Source of the DNA: Nematostella vectensis
Taxonomy: Eukaryota > Cnidaria > Anthozoa > Actiniaria > Edwardsiidae
DNA: 64,000 bases
Direction: 5' to 3'
Assembly: GCF_932526225.1 (NCBI RefSeq)
Contig: NC_064036.1
Coordinates: 15,245,181-15,309,180, forward strand
Positions within the stretch are counted from its first letter, which is position 1. Each line of letters opens with the position of its first letter. A program made the translations under genes and the position numbers. Positions 48,101-58,708 of this stretch are shown here, piece after piece. Under the pieces are notes generated by a model that saw only the letters and a list, made by a program, of their open reading frames with translations, did not search any database and had not been told where the DNA came from.

Positions 48101-51100
48101 GTACATCTTGTGTAAGAAAGGGGACCATGGGCTGATCGGTTTGGAATTTCTTCAAAAAAGGCCCAAGAATGCGTGCGATACTAATAAAGAACTCAAGTTT
48201 GGCAACAATGAGTGGATCTTGTACAAATGCCTGTAGATTTTTGAAAGATTGGCTTGTAGGAATTTTGCTCTTTGGTAGCTTTGACACCTCGTCAACATAT
48301 TTCTTGATATTTGGCCAGATAGCCACTGCTCGTTCTGCCACTGGCAAATCTTCCAGCCACCTTGTTCCACAAAATCGTAGTGGCCACATGGAACTTCCAG
48401 AAATGGCTTCATAATCTTCTCTTTTTGCTGGTGAGTCTGAAAAAGTGTACCAGAGAGACCTCAGAAGTTTATCAAGACGCCAGCCTGTGGCTGTAGCTCC
48501 ATATTTAAAAGCCCCATGTACCACATGTAACCCACAGGCACCAATATTAATGAGCTTTGGAAGATCTGGATCAGTTTGTTCTCTATCTTCTAATAGGTCT
48601 TCAAGAAATTTCCAGTTAACATTAGGACCATCCATCGATACCTGCACAAGGTTTGCAGGATTCAGCTTTTGTAGACCTAGCTTGAAACTTTGAAGTAAAT
48701 CTGCAGCTCTTGTGTGACCAAGAAACTGGGAATCAATGTATCTTGATACAACTTTATTCTTCTGAACATCCCAAAAGCGCACAATCAAATCCATCTGTTC
48801 TTTCTGGATCACTTTATTCAGCGATTCATCAAATGAGATAACATACATTGTTCCTTGCTCTTGAAGTCTTTTCATTAATTCATCATGAAAAAATGGGGCA
48901 ATGCCAAAACAAATCAAGTATGAACACTTTGTTGCTCCACATTGGAACTGTTTGGCAATTACACTGTCTGGAAACATATTGGAAAATAGCTTGTCAGTGC
49001 CTGCACTACTATTACAGGAATAGTGAGACATGAGGACTTTTATAGCCCACAGCACCTCTGCTTTTAGAGTTTCATCTTTGGTAACATACTTTTTAATTGT
49101 GCCTTTAGATGAATCAGATGAACTGGCAACTTGAGAAAGATCGACGGGAGGAGGTGGTACAGTCATTGTCCTTTCTGCTGCTGAAGAATTTTGTTCGGAT
49201 TCTTGCTTTTGCACAGTGACAAAAGAGTTCAAAGAAAGTTGTTGTGTCGATGGAGCAACTCTCCTAAGATGTTTTTTGCCTTTAGCATGACTTATCAGTG
49301 CTTGTTTTCCCATATTTCCAAGCTCAAATGTAACAGAGCACATTTTACACCTTGCTTTAGTTGATTCCTGAGCTTGTGCAACCCAAGGAAATAGTGGGTC
49401 TTGAAGCCATAGATTATTAAATACAGTTCGCTTACTCATCTACAAACCAATACAAAAGTTATAAAAAATAAGTGTTACGACTGTAAATAATTTTGTATAA
49501 AGTCATGCTGCAATTAAATGCAATGAGAATGGACAAAAAAAATGTATATCTAACTAAGTTCAGGCGTGGTTTCCTCTTTTTCAAAATGCAAATCAGGATA
49601 AACAAAAATAATTTTTAAAGCTTAAGACTAAGACTGAACAGTTACGAAAAAATTCGCTGCATACAAAAATATCTTGAATTAAATGTCGTTAGTTTACCGA
49701 TTTTGTCATTAAATGATCAATAAATTGTTACATTATGCATCCCCCCACTCTATCACTGCTAAGGTTATGAAATAATGCCCTTAAAATAGCTAAAATACTT
49801 AATTCCAGCCCTACCTCCACGTGCTTTCCAATACTGCAACAAGATGGCCGACATAATTCAGACCCAGTCCTCCACTTCATTTTCCTCCACAGGAAAACCA
49901 CATAGGATAATTCGTTTATACTGATGTATTGCGATTTTTGAAACTTTTAATTAACAGTGAGGTTGCTTGATTATCGCCAACACAATTCATAATAATGATT
50001 TTTGAAAAATAAGAATTATTCCCTGACTTTTCCCTGACTTTTTGAGAATTATCAAATTTCCCTGACTTAAATCATAATTCCCTGACAATTCCCTGACCTT
50101 GAAAAAAAATCGAATTTCACTGACTTTTCCCTGACTGTGGGAACCCTGTTATAAAGCATATATTTTAAATGTTTTTCTGCTGTTTTCAATACAGCAGGTT
50201 CAAGATGAAAACACCATAAGTGTTTGAGGAAGTTTCTGAGGAATGTGGTGAAATTGCATGGATTCAACTTGAGACAAATACACACAGACTCACAAAATAT
50301 GCTATATCTGTATAAGGATTTATTCAATCCAACCAAAACTTTGTAATAAAAAACTATACATAATAAAGAAACTTTCCACCAGAGTGCAGAATCGATTTAT
50401 TTTTCATCGCAGGATAATCTCGAGTGAAACTTGAATTTTGATTTTTCGCATTTTTAGGCATTTTCGGCTTTATTGACAGCCTGCAGTAATCAGGGGAATT
50501 CCTCAAATTTCTTTTAGATATGATTAAATTGACAATTTTGAGGAGGTTTGATAGTGTCTGTTTGTTGTAAAAGTTTTGACCATGTTTATACAAATGCGAC
50601 CTCGTAAATGTAATATAGGGTAATTTGAGTGTGTATTTGACTTGTTTGCCTTTCATGCCGCCTTAATTTAACTGTCTTAGAATTACACATAAGCTAAAAG
50701 CATAACCGTCCTTTATGTTTAACAGAACTCATAGTTTAACAACACCTTTAATTCAGAAAAACATTGTTCAATTGAAGAATAGTGTGAATTCAACGAGCCA
50801 CTCTAAGTCTGACTGAGTGCAGCCAGCTATGAACAAGGCAAGGATTTTGAATGCTGGTGTAAAAATACGTTCTGTAATAAGTATTTACCCAATTTCTTGA
50901 CAAGCTTCTTGTTCTTGTTAAGCTTCTTCAGGGCTTCAGCATCCATGCAGGGTATTCCATTAGCATTAGCCTCGTCACAATGAGAGGCATCACCCAAGAC
51001 ACACACCTACATGGATGAGCAAAACAGATCTTAACACCTATAAAAAAATCCCTTTTTGTTCTCAGAGAACTCCTCCCCCTCCACCCCAGAAAAATTAGGT

Positions 51101-51125
51101 CCACTTTTTCGGATTTTGCATTTCC

Positions 51126-51157
<32 letters not shown>

Positions 51158-51909
51158 GATAATTTCTGGGTACTAGTCAGCTACAGTATTCACAGGAAAA
51201 ATAAATAGTGCACAATTTGGTGTATCTCACTTTTTTAAAGATAATATTTTCTACTTGCAGCTAACATCTTTGAGAAGGACTTTTATTCTTTAAACAGCAA
51301 GATATTCAAGGACAAAGAATTTTACCAAGCCAACACAATCTCACCTACACAACTATCTGGGATTTTCATTAGAAAAAACTTGTGTAAACCACTACTTTTC
51401 TAAATTTACACAATCTAGACTAAATAACAACAAAAATAAGGTTTTCAGGTTGCTTTCTTGGTCCTACCTTCATCTGGGGACGAGGGATAGTCTTCAGTTT
51501 GACGGTTCCACTGAAACGCTTGTCCTTTTGGGGATCATAGTTCTTCAGGGCGATCTGAAGTTCCACGGTCTCGGTAAACTTGCGAGGCTTGTCCTTAGAG
51601 CCCTGGAGGACGGCTCCTACGCACTCGTACAGGTTATCACGACTGATCTTACTGAAAATTGAAACGAAGACGCGATACGTAACGGGAAGATTAGAAGGAA
51701 TTTCATATAAAAGTGTGGTTTAGGGTTGCCCAATGTTCATAACTTTCGCTTCGAATTTCAGAGTTCCATGCATCGATAAAGATAAAATATAGCCACAGAA
51801 TAAGTTTTGGTTTACTTTGGGGTCTGAATGAGTGGGAATGCATCAACGATGGGTGGAAGAACAAGTACTGAAGAAGGATTTTTAGTCCGTAAAAATCACG
51901 ATACCTCAT
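45183..51909 (-). CDS. RPL10A: 60S ribosomal protein L10a (uL1)
   Basis: Structural protein of the large ribosomal subunit (L1 stalk). Five exons on the minus strand: 51909-51905 (ATGAG), 51651-51468, 51006-50889, 46569-46397 and 45353-45183; all GT-AG, phases 2,0,1,0; 651 nt, 216 aa against 217 in human. Diagnostic stretches include [74 protein letters not shown] and [17 protein letters not shown]. The first exon carries only the Met and two bases of codon 2, typical of ribosomal protein genes. The leader has a pyrimidine tract (51937-51926) compatible with a 5' TOP. Intron 3 (4.3 kb) is enlarged by a TTAA element with a hAT-like transposon inside. Identity is certain by sequence. Confidence 0.97.
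45491..45657. mobile_element. Small CAGGGTTCAA-ended MITE
   Basis: CAGGGTTCAAAAAA at the left and TTTTTTGAACCCTG-like sequence at the right (AAATTGAACCCTG) enclose 167 bp with GCCGGCTGCCGGC and an A run. The ends resemble hAT-type termini. It lies in RPL10A intron 4. No clear target duplication. Confidence 0.5.
46855..50148 (-). mobile_element. Intact hAT-like DNA transposon, 3.3 kb
   Basis: Termini are CAGGGTTCCCAC and GTGGGAACCCTG, flanked by TTATA on both sides (5-bp target duplication). About nine copies of TTCCCTGAC lie just inside the ends, as expected of transposase-binding subterminal repeats. The single long ORF (47031-49439) is on the minus strand, the same sense as RPL10A. CAGGG termini plus a hAT-type transposase fit the hAT superfamily. 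A 5-bp duplication is shorter than the usual 8 and recalls the hAT5 group (from memory). Confidence 0.88.
47031..49439 (-). CDS. hAT-like transposase, 802 aa, uninterrupted
   Basis: Cut-and-paste DNA transposase. The N-terminus has a zinc-finger-like motif ARCKMCSV...HAKGKKH (about residues 30-58), likely a BED/ZnF-type DNA-binding module. Then comes a Ser/Gln-rich linker (about 65-105), the RNase H-like region including VISFDES and [13 protein letters not shown] (an Asp in each is a candidate catalytic residue), and a C-terminal hAT dimerisation-type motif [17 protein letters not shown] long Lys/Glu coiled coil ends the protein. The ORF is free of stops or frameshifts over 2.4 kb, which suggests recent activity or selection. 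A domesticated gene is the alternative, but intact transposon ends around it argue against that. Confidence 0.85.
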   Translation of the reverse strand: MSKRTVFNNLWLQDPLFPWVAQAQESTKARCKMCSVTFELGNMGKQALISHAKGKKHLRRVAPSTQQLSLNSFVTVQKQESEQNSSAAERTMTVPPPPVDLSQVASSSDSSKGTIKKYVTKDETLKAEVLWAIKVLMSHYSCNSSAGTDKLFSNMFPDSVIAKQFQCGATKCSYLICFGIAPFFHDELMKRLQEQGTMYVISFDESLNKVIQKEQMDLIVRFWDVQKNKVVSRYIDSQFLGHTRAADLLQSFKLGLQKLNPANLVQVSMDGPNVNWKFLEDLLEDREQTDPDLPKLINIGACGLHVVHGAFKYGATATGWRLDKLLRSLWYTFSDSPAKREDYEAISGSSMWPLRFCGTRWLEDLPVAERAVAIWPNIKKYVDEVSKLPKSKIPTSQSFKNLQAFVQDPLIVAKLEFFISIARILGPFLKKFQTDQPMVPFLTQDVQTILEAILSKFVKKSVLQEATTCAKLANIDVSKSDNLLPPRKVDVGFAAKMSVHKMESTKQATPLQILKFQNNCLEFLKQLSSKVMDRSPLKYKMARNLVSLNPIYMASNPEAATTRFSNVLQQLISHKMKSTHCCDIALQQYKAFLADVERYSKEDFKSYQSSDKALDVFLAEYFHQKPQYADLWQTVKMLLILSHGQSCVERGFSDNKDIVSNNMHQDTLVGFRRAHSGVKSLECPIEDSITTELLTSCKYASNRYRQSLAEKKSIEAKTHKESLKRKVEEDIKQAKKKKQKLETTATALLKEADDLATNAEMKGDFSILAKSNALRVKSKEKRKEIEKEEQNIDLLQKKLKSF
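51080..51180. repeat. Fragment of the CAGGCCCGTACCCAGG-family element, inverted
   Basis: AATTAGGTCCACTTTTTCGG followed by a C run of about 20 and AATTTCTGGGTACTAGTC is the complement of the left end seen at 15636 and 59267. It lies in RPL10A intron 2. Confidence 0.65.
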
Positions 51910-51925
51910 CTTGTCGGCGATATAT

Positions 51926-51937
51926 GGAGAAAGAGAA
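51926..51937 (-). promoter_or_regulatory. Pyrimidine tract, candidate 5' TOP of RPL10A
   Basis: The minus strand reads TTCTCTTTCTCC about 17-28 bases upstream of the RPL10A ATG. Ribosomal protein mRNAs typically start at a C within such a tract, which would give a leader of about 20-25 nt and mTOR-linked translational control. Confidence 0.5.
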
Positions 51938-52099
51938 CGAGGAGGGGAGAACCGCTGACCATTAACGCGCAGGCTCTAATGGAACACAATCCACGACCGG
52001 GAACGCAAAGGAATCCCGTGATTTTAATTGGCTTGCGATGAGTCAAAGAAAAGTGAGGCTTTCCCTTGTACCAACGCATTATTGTAATAATCATAATAA

Positions 52100-53280
52100 A
52101 AAAAACGTTCTTTGAAAATAAGAATCAACGCACTTTGTCATAATCGATGTAATTTGTAATATTTGAAGCAAGTTGTTAGAATACACATTCTTTTATTTCT
52201 AAGCATAATAATTGAACCAATTTGTATGAAAATTCTGTGCACTATTAACATTTCCGTTACAAGTAGAGCTAACTGTGAAATATATTACCATGCTATCATG
52301 TATCGTTAGCATGTATTTAGCTGCCATTATAATTTTTACTATGACGATCCGCGTGTATTGTTAAAAAAAAAAACACCAATTCTGATTTTCCTGCAAAATT
52401 GCGTCATATGGTGGTTCAAGACCTTTCACATTCAAACTTTGCAAACATAAAAAAATTCATTACAAAGTGATCCAAGTGACAGAAGATTTTTGGACGCTTT
52501 TTCTAAAAGGCATATTAAATTATACCGACATATCAAACATATTACCCAAAGGATAGTGTCCTTCGTTTGCATTGCCTTATATGGTCATTGATGCCCATAT
52601 TTTGAAGAGCTAAAGTTTTCCCGCTCCCTGATCTCCAGAAAATATGGTGAAAAATGCTGATTCCTGTCAATTTGAGACTCGTGCAAGAATTTGTCCAAAA
52701 AAACCTGACAGCTTGGTCAAATTTTTATCTCACTAATCTTGAAAAGCCCTTAGACCCAGGCCTCCCAGAGATTGACCGAGCGGGTTTGAAGGTCACCCAA
52801 ATATTGATATGATTACAAACGATAGTCATATATTGGCTGAATTTGAGTAGCGAGAATAAAACTCTGAAAACGGCGGATGAACTTTCCCTGTAAAGAGCGT
52901 CAAGTGACAAAGCAAAAAAATGGCATGAAATTTTCCAATTATTAATATATAAGCTCAAGATTCCGCATACAAGAAATTCCTCTAACCAAAAGCTTAATTC
53001 CGAATTTTAAAGAAGTTTAGAAGATATGAAATTTAGACATTAGCGAGCAAAGTTGGCTTAATTTCTGATCAGAACCCGACTTCTCCCTACAAACGAGGAG
53101 AATTTATACTTTGAACATTTGAAAAATGCACTTCAAGCTTCATATCTCGAAGACGAATCCATTAGAGAAAAACACTTTTTGATATGTTGGTTAACATGAC
53201 ATAAGGAGCCTCAAGCTCAAGCTTACCGAAGTTAACCAGACCTTATTTTGGGAAAACTTGCCATTTTTTTGGTCTGTCGC
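52100..53280. other. Upstream of RPL10A, nothing further recognised
   Basis: AT-rich sequence between RPL10A and the hairpin region; no gene or element could be supported. Confidence 0.4.
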
Positions 53281-53284
53281 GTCA

Positions 53285-53361
53285 CTAAGATAACACAAAC
53301 AGGTAGCAGGCGCGTACAGCCAATCCGGGGACGCGCCTGCTATCTGTTTGTGTTATCTTAG
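53285..53361. repeat. Perfect-arm hairpin with tandem tail
   Basis: 31-bp arms (CTAAGATAACACAAACAGGT... and its complement, one mismatch) enclose a 15-bp loop. The tail at 53362-53430 repeats TACTTGACGGGTACTTAG about four times. It is probably the tip of an unclassified mobile element. Confidence 0.8.
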
Positions 53362-53636
53362 TACTTGACGGGTACTTAGTACTTGACGGGTACTTAGTAC
53401 TTGACTTAGTACTTGACGGGTTATCTTAGTACTTGAGGGTGAATTATTTAGGCTCTCTTTAAAAGTATTTACAAAAACGTAGGAAGAAACCACCGGACAG
53501 CCTCTATCTGCTGGTGTGCGTCGGACCTTGTGGTCTGCGTCGACAGTTGATTAATTAACAAAACCTTTTAAAGAAAAAGTCGACAACAACGCAGATTTAT
53601 GTTTTTAGAACGATATTTCGGCAGGCCAATACCTGC

Positions 53637-53658
53637 CTTCTTCAGGTTATAAATGAGT
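53637..53658 (-). ncRNA. Hammerhead-like core, left arm
   Basis: The minus strand carries CTGAAGA (53645-53639), with the stem GGCAGG/CCTGCC and GAAA continuing to about 53616. Matches the right-arm motif exactly. One extra A between CTGAAGA and the stem departs from the consensus. Confidence 0.35.
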
Positions 53659-54171
53659 TACAATGGCATGTTATAGCTAGTATATGTACAAAGTTCATTG
53701 ATGATTAACTAACAAAAGGTATAAATAGTAATTGAGTAAAGAGTGACTTATGGAAGATGGTAAATAGGGTGGTGTGGATTACTAAGTAGCTAAACGGTTT
53801 TCTCACGCCGGTTGAGGCCACCGGGTTCAAGAGTGCCAGCGCGAGCTATCAGTGTGGCTTCTCTTGCTTTGCGGATGGAGTCGCGGTTATTTCTTATTTT
53901 TTCAATAGGTATTGAAAAAATAAGAGATAACCGCGACTCCATCCGTAAAGCAAGAGAAGCCACACTGATAGCTCGCGCTGGCACTCTTGAACCCGGTGGC
54001 CTCAACCGGCGTGAAGAAACCGTTTAGCTACTTAGTAATCCACACCACCCTATTTACCATCTTCCATAAGTCACTCTTTACTCAATTACTATTTATACCT
54101 TTTGTTAGTTAATCATCAATGAACTTTGTACATATACTAGCTATAACATGCCATTGTAACTCATTTATAAT

Positions 54172-54201
54172 CTGAAGAAGGCAGGTATTGGCCTGCCGAA
54201 A
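54172..54201 (+). ncRNA. Hammerhead-like core, right arm
   Basis: CTGAAGA (54172-54178), stem GGCAGG (54180-54185), loop TATTGG, stem CCTGCC (54192-54197), GAAA (54198-54201). This is the CUGANGA - stem II - GAAA arrangement of a hammerhead ribozyme. Stems I and III were not established, and one A is extra before stem II. Confidence 0.4.
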
Positions 54202-54299
54202 TATCGTTCTAAAAAACATAAATCTGCGTTGTTGTCGACTTTTTCTTTTAAAGGTTTTAAAAGTATATAGGTACATAGGTATAGGTATCAATTAAACTA

Positions 54300-57240
54300 C
54301 GCATTTTCATCGTTTGGCACCGTCCTCACATTGGATGGACACAAAATCGTAGTATTATCGTTACACAAATGTGGCTTTATAGTTCCGTTCGGCAACAAGG
54401 CAGACCATACATTTTATTAAAGCAGACATTTAGGTACGTCATAGAGTATTTACATACAGGTAGCGATATAAACATCACTCAAGAATATAAACTCAAAACT
54501 AGATTATCACTCAAAAATTGAAAAGCGTTTCAAATGTCTTGAAACCGCAGGGTTCTTCTAGTTCAATTATCTACATACATTTCAGACAAATGCCTCGAAA
54601 CAAACGAAAAACAAACGTAATTTTGTATACACCTATTTCAAAAAACGTTGTCAGTGCAAACAGCAAATGACAAATGGCAGTTCTACGACCGAAAGGACCC
54701 ATGGATCCCAAAATATTTGTTCGGAATTCAGAAAAATATAAATAAAACATACGGCTATCCATTTAATATAATTAATATATGGTTCAGATATCGCTTAAGT
54801 TTATTTATTACCTCTATTTTTACAAATGATTGCTACCCATAAACACCTTTCGGTCATAGAACTGCTATTTGGCAATTGCCATTCGCCGTTCGCACTGACA
54901 ACCTTATTAAAATAGGTGTAAAATATAAACAAACAATATTCAGGATTTCTATGGTATTTTCATAATTAATCCTTTAATTACTTTCGCAATTATAACAGCA
55001 TTGCCATACAAATTAGCCTTTTACGGGAATATCCTTTTCAAAGTTTACCCAAGAAATAACAACTTTTCTATCCAACAGATCGAATCAATTACCACGCCTT
55101 GACGCCTCGAAGTCACAAAGAATCAAAGACAAATAGCACAGCATAAAGTTTTGAGGTAAATGGGAAGAATACTTGTAGGGACGCTTAACAACAGACACGG
55201 TACACATGAAATAACAAGTTTCCGGTAGCAGGTGCAATATTACCGCAAGGAAAAGGCAATATTATGTGTCATATCAAAAGGTTTCTTTTTTCAGTAGGAT
55301 ATCAATACAATTAAAGCTCTAAATATATTTTTTTCATTACACCTGCTCTACGACAAGTATTTAAGAAAAATAGCAACACGGTTTTCATTAAAGTTTTTTT
55401 TTTAAGGATACGAACAAATGTTTTACAATTCATTTCCCTTTTTGTTTTTTGAACCTACCGCACGTTATAAGTTTTCTTCCATTTAGTTTTTGACATATGT
55501 CTTTTCTCAGGAAGAATTCCAATCGGTAAAGGAGGTTTGTTTTTTAGTTTAAGCCATGATTAGATAGAAAACATGCTATTATTTGCCACACCTGAAACGA
55601 CGTAACACAATGTTTAAGAGACTTAAAAAAATTGTCCTTACTCAAATTATGACTTACTTACTTAAATTACGACCCACTGTATAAAATAATTATGCCATAA
55701 AAATATTCAATTGTGGTCTGTTTTTGAGTATTTTTCTTTCGTTTCCCACTTAGCTCACGCACTTGAGGGAAGGTCAATATCGTTTCTGGCAAACAACACC
55801 GACTGGTTCAATTTTATAAGGTCTAATAAATACGCACAGGAAGCCAAATCAAGGCATGAGAAAACACAAAACTTATCCAGACATTCGTGATTGGTCAAGG
55901 CCCAACTTTCACGTCATTTTCAACCAACTTGACTTTTTCACACCTATAAAAATTCATAAAAATTGAATCAATGCGAGGGAATGGTCAAGATATACGTCTG
56001 GATCGAAAATGCAATGAAATGAAATATAGATAGCAGGTTCAAAAAGAAACAGCAGTCAAAAGCAACGGAGGAAAACTCAAAGATAATTCCTACATGATCT
56101 CATCAAAAAGACACTGCACAATTTTAGAATGGGGATAAAGGAGTGAAATCAAGTCGACGTTTCGCCTTCAAATAACGGGTGAGATTACAGAGCGTCTTAT
56201 TCCTCGAAGTCTGCCGCTCAACTAGACACGAACGACGGACAGGTTTTCTTGAATTGTCTTATGTTCTGCCAAATCCAGTCAAACATCGTGACTCATCTGG
56301 ATTTGCATAGTTTTCCATTCAAGCCGAAACGATATCAACTAATCCGATTTAGCGTCTTTCCATATAAAAGTTTTCATAATTTGGAAAGCCCAAAGCCGCG
56401 TTTTTAGATAAAAAAAACTCCCTTTTGCACGTAAGTGAAAAAAAGTGTTGCTTGCTTTGACGTTCTACCCCACGTCAAAGTTTCAACTCCGTAGTAAATA
56501 CAGCTTTTTAAAAAATATTTTTTTATGTACTAGCTTGCAGAAGACATGTTTTTATGGCACAGTGCAAAATATACATTTAAAATAGTGTTTGTCACATTAA
56601 AATTGTTTTCATTAAAATAAGACATATTTTCATGGATAGCCTGCAGCTATATTCTTGGCACGGTTGCCAAATACTAAAAATAAGACTTTTAGAAACTGAA
56701 GCTAAATAAGTTATTCAAATATGTGTTTGTCACATTAGAATTGTTTTCGTTAAAATAAGACATTGGCATCTCCTTAGAAGGCAGAAAAAATATTTCTACC
56801 AGCTGTCAGATATTCGCACAAGCAAGGACGATCCCTCCAACAGTTCAAAGCTAACTGTATTTTAATTATCACGACCTATTTTTTTTTATGTCAGTCATAT
56901 CAAGTTGAAACGTTTGACATAATCAATTACGGTGTTCTTAGCTAAGTGACTATTATTTACCGAAATTAATTTAACTAATCGCTTGTTTGAACTGGACTTG
57001 CTTTGGTATCCCGCGAGAACGAATTTCAAATGAAAAAAAAAATCCATTATTATTGATTGGTAGGACGCAGGACGCCACTGGGAGCGACACACTTTGTTCA
57101 ACTTGCGATAGTTTTAGCATCGAAACCCTCGAACGTTAGCGATACACGTGTAGAACACAAAGACGTTTTTCAAGCTAGAAACTGAATCTTGAGAGGTGAC
57201 GATTTGATTCGCTTTCTGACAAGCAGCGTCTAAGTATTTC
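54300..57240. other. Intergenic, no gene seen
   Basis: AT-rich. A motif GTTTGTCACATTAGAATTGT...AAAATAAGACAT occurs twice (about 56588 and 56727). No coding exon is supported; the downstream GPCR promoter should lie near its end. Confidence 0.4.
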
Positions 57241-57257
57241 AAGAGCTGAGTGAAGGT

Positions 57258-58382
57258 TTGGATATCACGATGGCGCAAGGAAACGTAACGCATCGCTGTT
57301 TTTTCTTTGAGCCAAGCGGTGATGGACTCTCAATAGTTGGGTTTGGCCCCATGTACATAACCACCATTGTTACATGCGTGGTGAATTCCCTTTTCGCCGT
57401 TACGGCAACTCTAACTAACGCCGTCATTCTAGGAATTATAGTCAAGGATGAGACTCTTCATTCGCCCGCTAATCTACTGATTGCCTGTTTAGCTGCCTCG
57501 GATCTCGTTATCGGCTCTGTAACGCAGCCGTGTTATGTGGCGTATAAGACCGGTGAGCTGCTTGGCGTAACACGAGTGTCATGCGTGTTTCGGATGATTC
57601 ACTGGGTCTTCGGGTGGATCTGTACCGGAGTCTCCATGTTGACAATAACGGCCATTGCTGTCGAGAGATTCCTCGCTCTTCACCTGCACCTACGATATCC
57701 TGTTATTGTGACGACTAGCAGAATACTCAAGGTCATAGCTACATTTTGGATCGCGTGCATTGCGATTATCTCATCGCTGTTCGCACTCAATTCAGACAGG
57801 TATTGGACATTTTTACCCGCACCTATACTATTAATAAATATCATTGTGACCATCGTAGCTTACTGGGAAATCTTCCGCGTTCTACAAAGACATCGCAATC
57901 AGATCCGTGACCAGATGGCGTTACAAGTCTTCAGTGAGGATAACGCAAGTAACGCGAGTGGCGTGACATGTAAAGAGAGTAGTAGCATTACCTCACGCGG
58001 AAGTGCCAAGGGGTTAAACTTCAAGCATTACCGGAAGTCTGCCGTGACGGCCGTGTATGTGTCGTTACTGCTATTGCTGTGTTACGTGCCGTTTTTCTGC
58101 GCGATGATTACGCGTGTGGTCGTGGGTTACGACACGCGAGTCAAGGTAGCGTACGAGTGCGCGGCGACCCTGGTGTACATGAACTCCACTATTAATCCCG
58201 CGTTGTACTGGAGACGAATTCCTGATATCAGGAGAGCTGTGCGTAAGTTCTTGAGGCGCTTCTGCTGCTGTCGGGATCTGCCCGTAGAGACAGACACTTT
58301 GAGCCACATGGGGAGTAGGAACGTTAGCTTTATTCGCAAGGAGAGTCACATTAGCGGAACAGGCCTTCATGGTATTACCTAA
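57258..58382 (+). CDS. Intronless rhodopsin-family GPCR, 374 aa
   Basis: Class A G-protein-coupled receptor of the plasma membrane, in a single exon. The upstream ATG (57258) or Met5 (57270) could start it; the latter keeps the N-glycosylation site at N9. Seven hydrophobic segments are visible: TM1 about 32-60, TM2 with LAASD (78-82), TM3 from Cys109 to ERF (136-138, the DRY position), TM4 about 157-178, TM5 about 184-206, a Ser/Asn-rich loop 3, TM6 with CYVPF (275-279) and TM7 with NPALY (313-317). A CCCR cluster at 336-339 could be palmitoylated. TM-motif pattern suggests a melatonin/amine- or peptide-like orphan; the ligand is unknown. It is much more canonical than the GPCR at 1651-3055 and not an obvious recent duplicate of it. 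Confidence 0.9.
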   Translation: MDITMAQGNVTHRCFFFEPSGDGLSIVGFGPMYITTIVTCVVNSLFAVTATLTNAVILGIIVKDETLHSPANLLIACLAASDLVIGSVTQPCYVAYKTGELLGVTRVSCVFRMIHWVFGWICTGVSMLTITAIAVERFLALHLHLRYPVIVTTSRILKVIATFWIACIAIISSLFALNSDRYWTFLPAPILLINIIVTIVAYWEIFRVLQRHRNQIRDQMALQVFSEDNASNASGVTCKESSSITSRGSAKGLNFKHYRKSAVTAVYVSLLLLLCYVPFFCAMITRVVVGYDTRVKVAYECAATLVYMNSTINPALYWRRIPDIRRAVRKFLRRFCCCRDLPVETDTLSHMGSRNVSFIRKESHISGTGLHGIT

Positions 58383-58496
58383 CTTGATAGACGTTTTTGG
58401 GTGCGCTCTCGCCCCGCCGCAACATGCTTAGGCGAGGCGCTTATTCGGGAGAGTCGCATATTCATTTTTCATCTTAGGCAAAGCGTTTATTTGAGA

Positions 58497-58708
58497 AATT
58501 GTGTAGTTCCAGAAAATATCCCTTACCCCCATTCAGGGGTTTGGAAATTCCGGGGGGTGGGGGGTTCAAACGCCCAGGAATTTCCAGAGGGGAGGGGGTA
58601 AAATGCCCTTTTTCCTTAACAGTTACTGTATTTATTTTTTTCCAGAGGGGGGAAGGTCCATGCCTCCGACCCCTTCATAGGTATGGATATTTTCTGAAAC
58701 TACACATT
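58497..58708. mobile_element. Foldback MITE downstream of the GPCR
   Basis: TGTAGTTCCAGAAAATATCC at the left is inverted at the right (GGATATTTTCTGAAACTACA). The element is about 210 bp with G-rich and C-rich inner parts. It starts about 115 bp after the GPCR stop, so it may be in the 3' UTR. Confidence 0.75.

Larger units (their letters stand above)
46634..50666. mobile_element. TTAA-flanked inverted-repeat element D (host of the hAT-like element)
   Basis: Left end TTAA-GGCGGTACAAAAAGAAAG; right end CTTTCATGCCGCC-TTAA. The outer parts total about 730 bp and are interrupted by the 3.3-kb hAT-like element at 46855-50148. TTAA flanks suggest a piggyBac- or Kolobok-type MITE. It lies in RPL10A intron 3. 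Confidence 0.7.
53560..54262. mobile_element. Head-to-head inverted dimer of a Penelope-like 3' end
   Basis: Two arms of about 350 bp are almost perfect inverted copies around the centre CAATAGGTATTG (about 53905-53916). Each arm encodes the tail SIRKAREATLIARAGTLEPG...LNRRE and stop, then about 200 bp of UTR, then CTGAAGA-GGCAGG-tattgg-CCTGCC-GAAA. The peptide resembles the C-terminus of Penelope-like element proteins; elements of that class carry hammerhead ribozymes in their terminal repeats and often occur as inverted arrangements. Confidence 0.6.
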
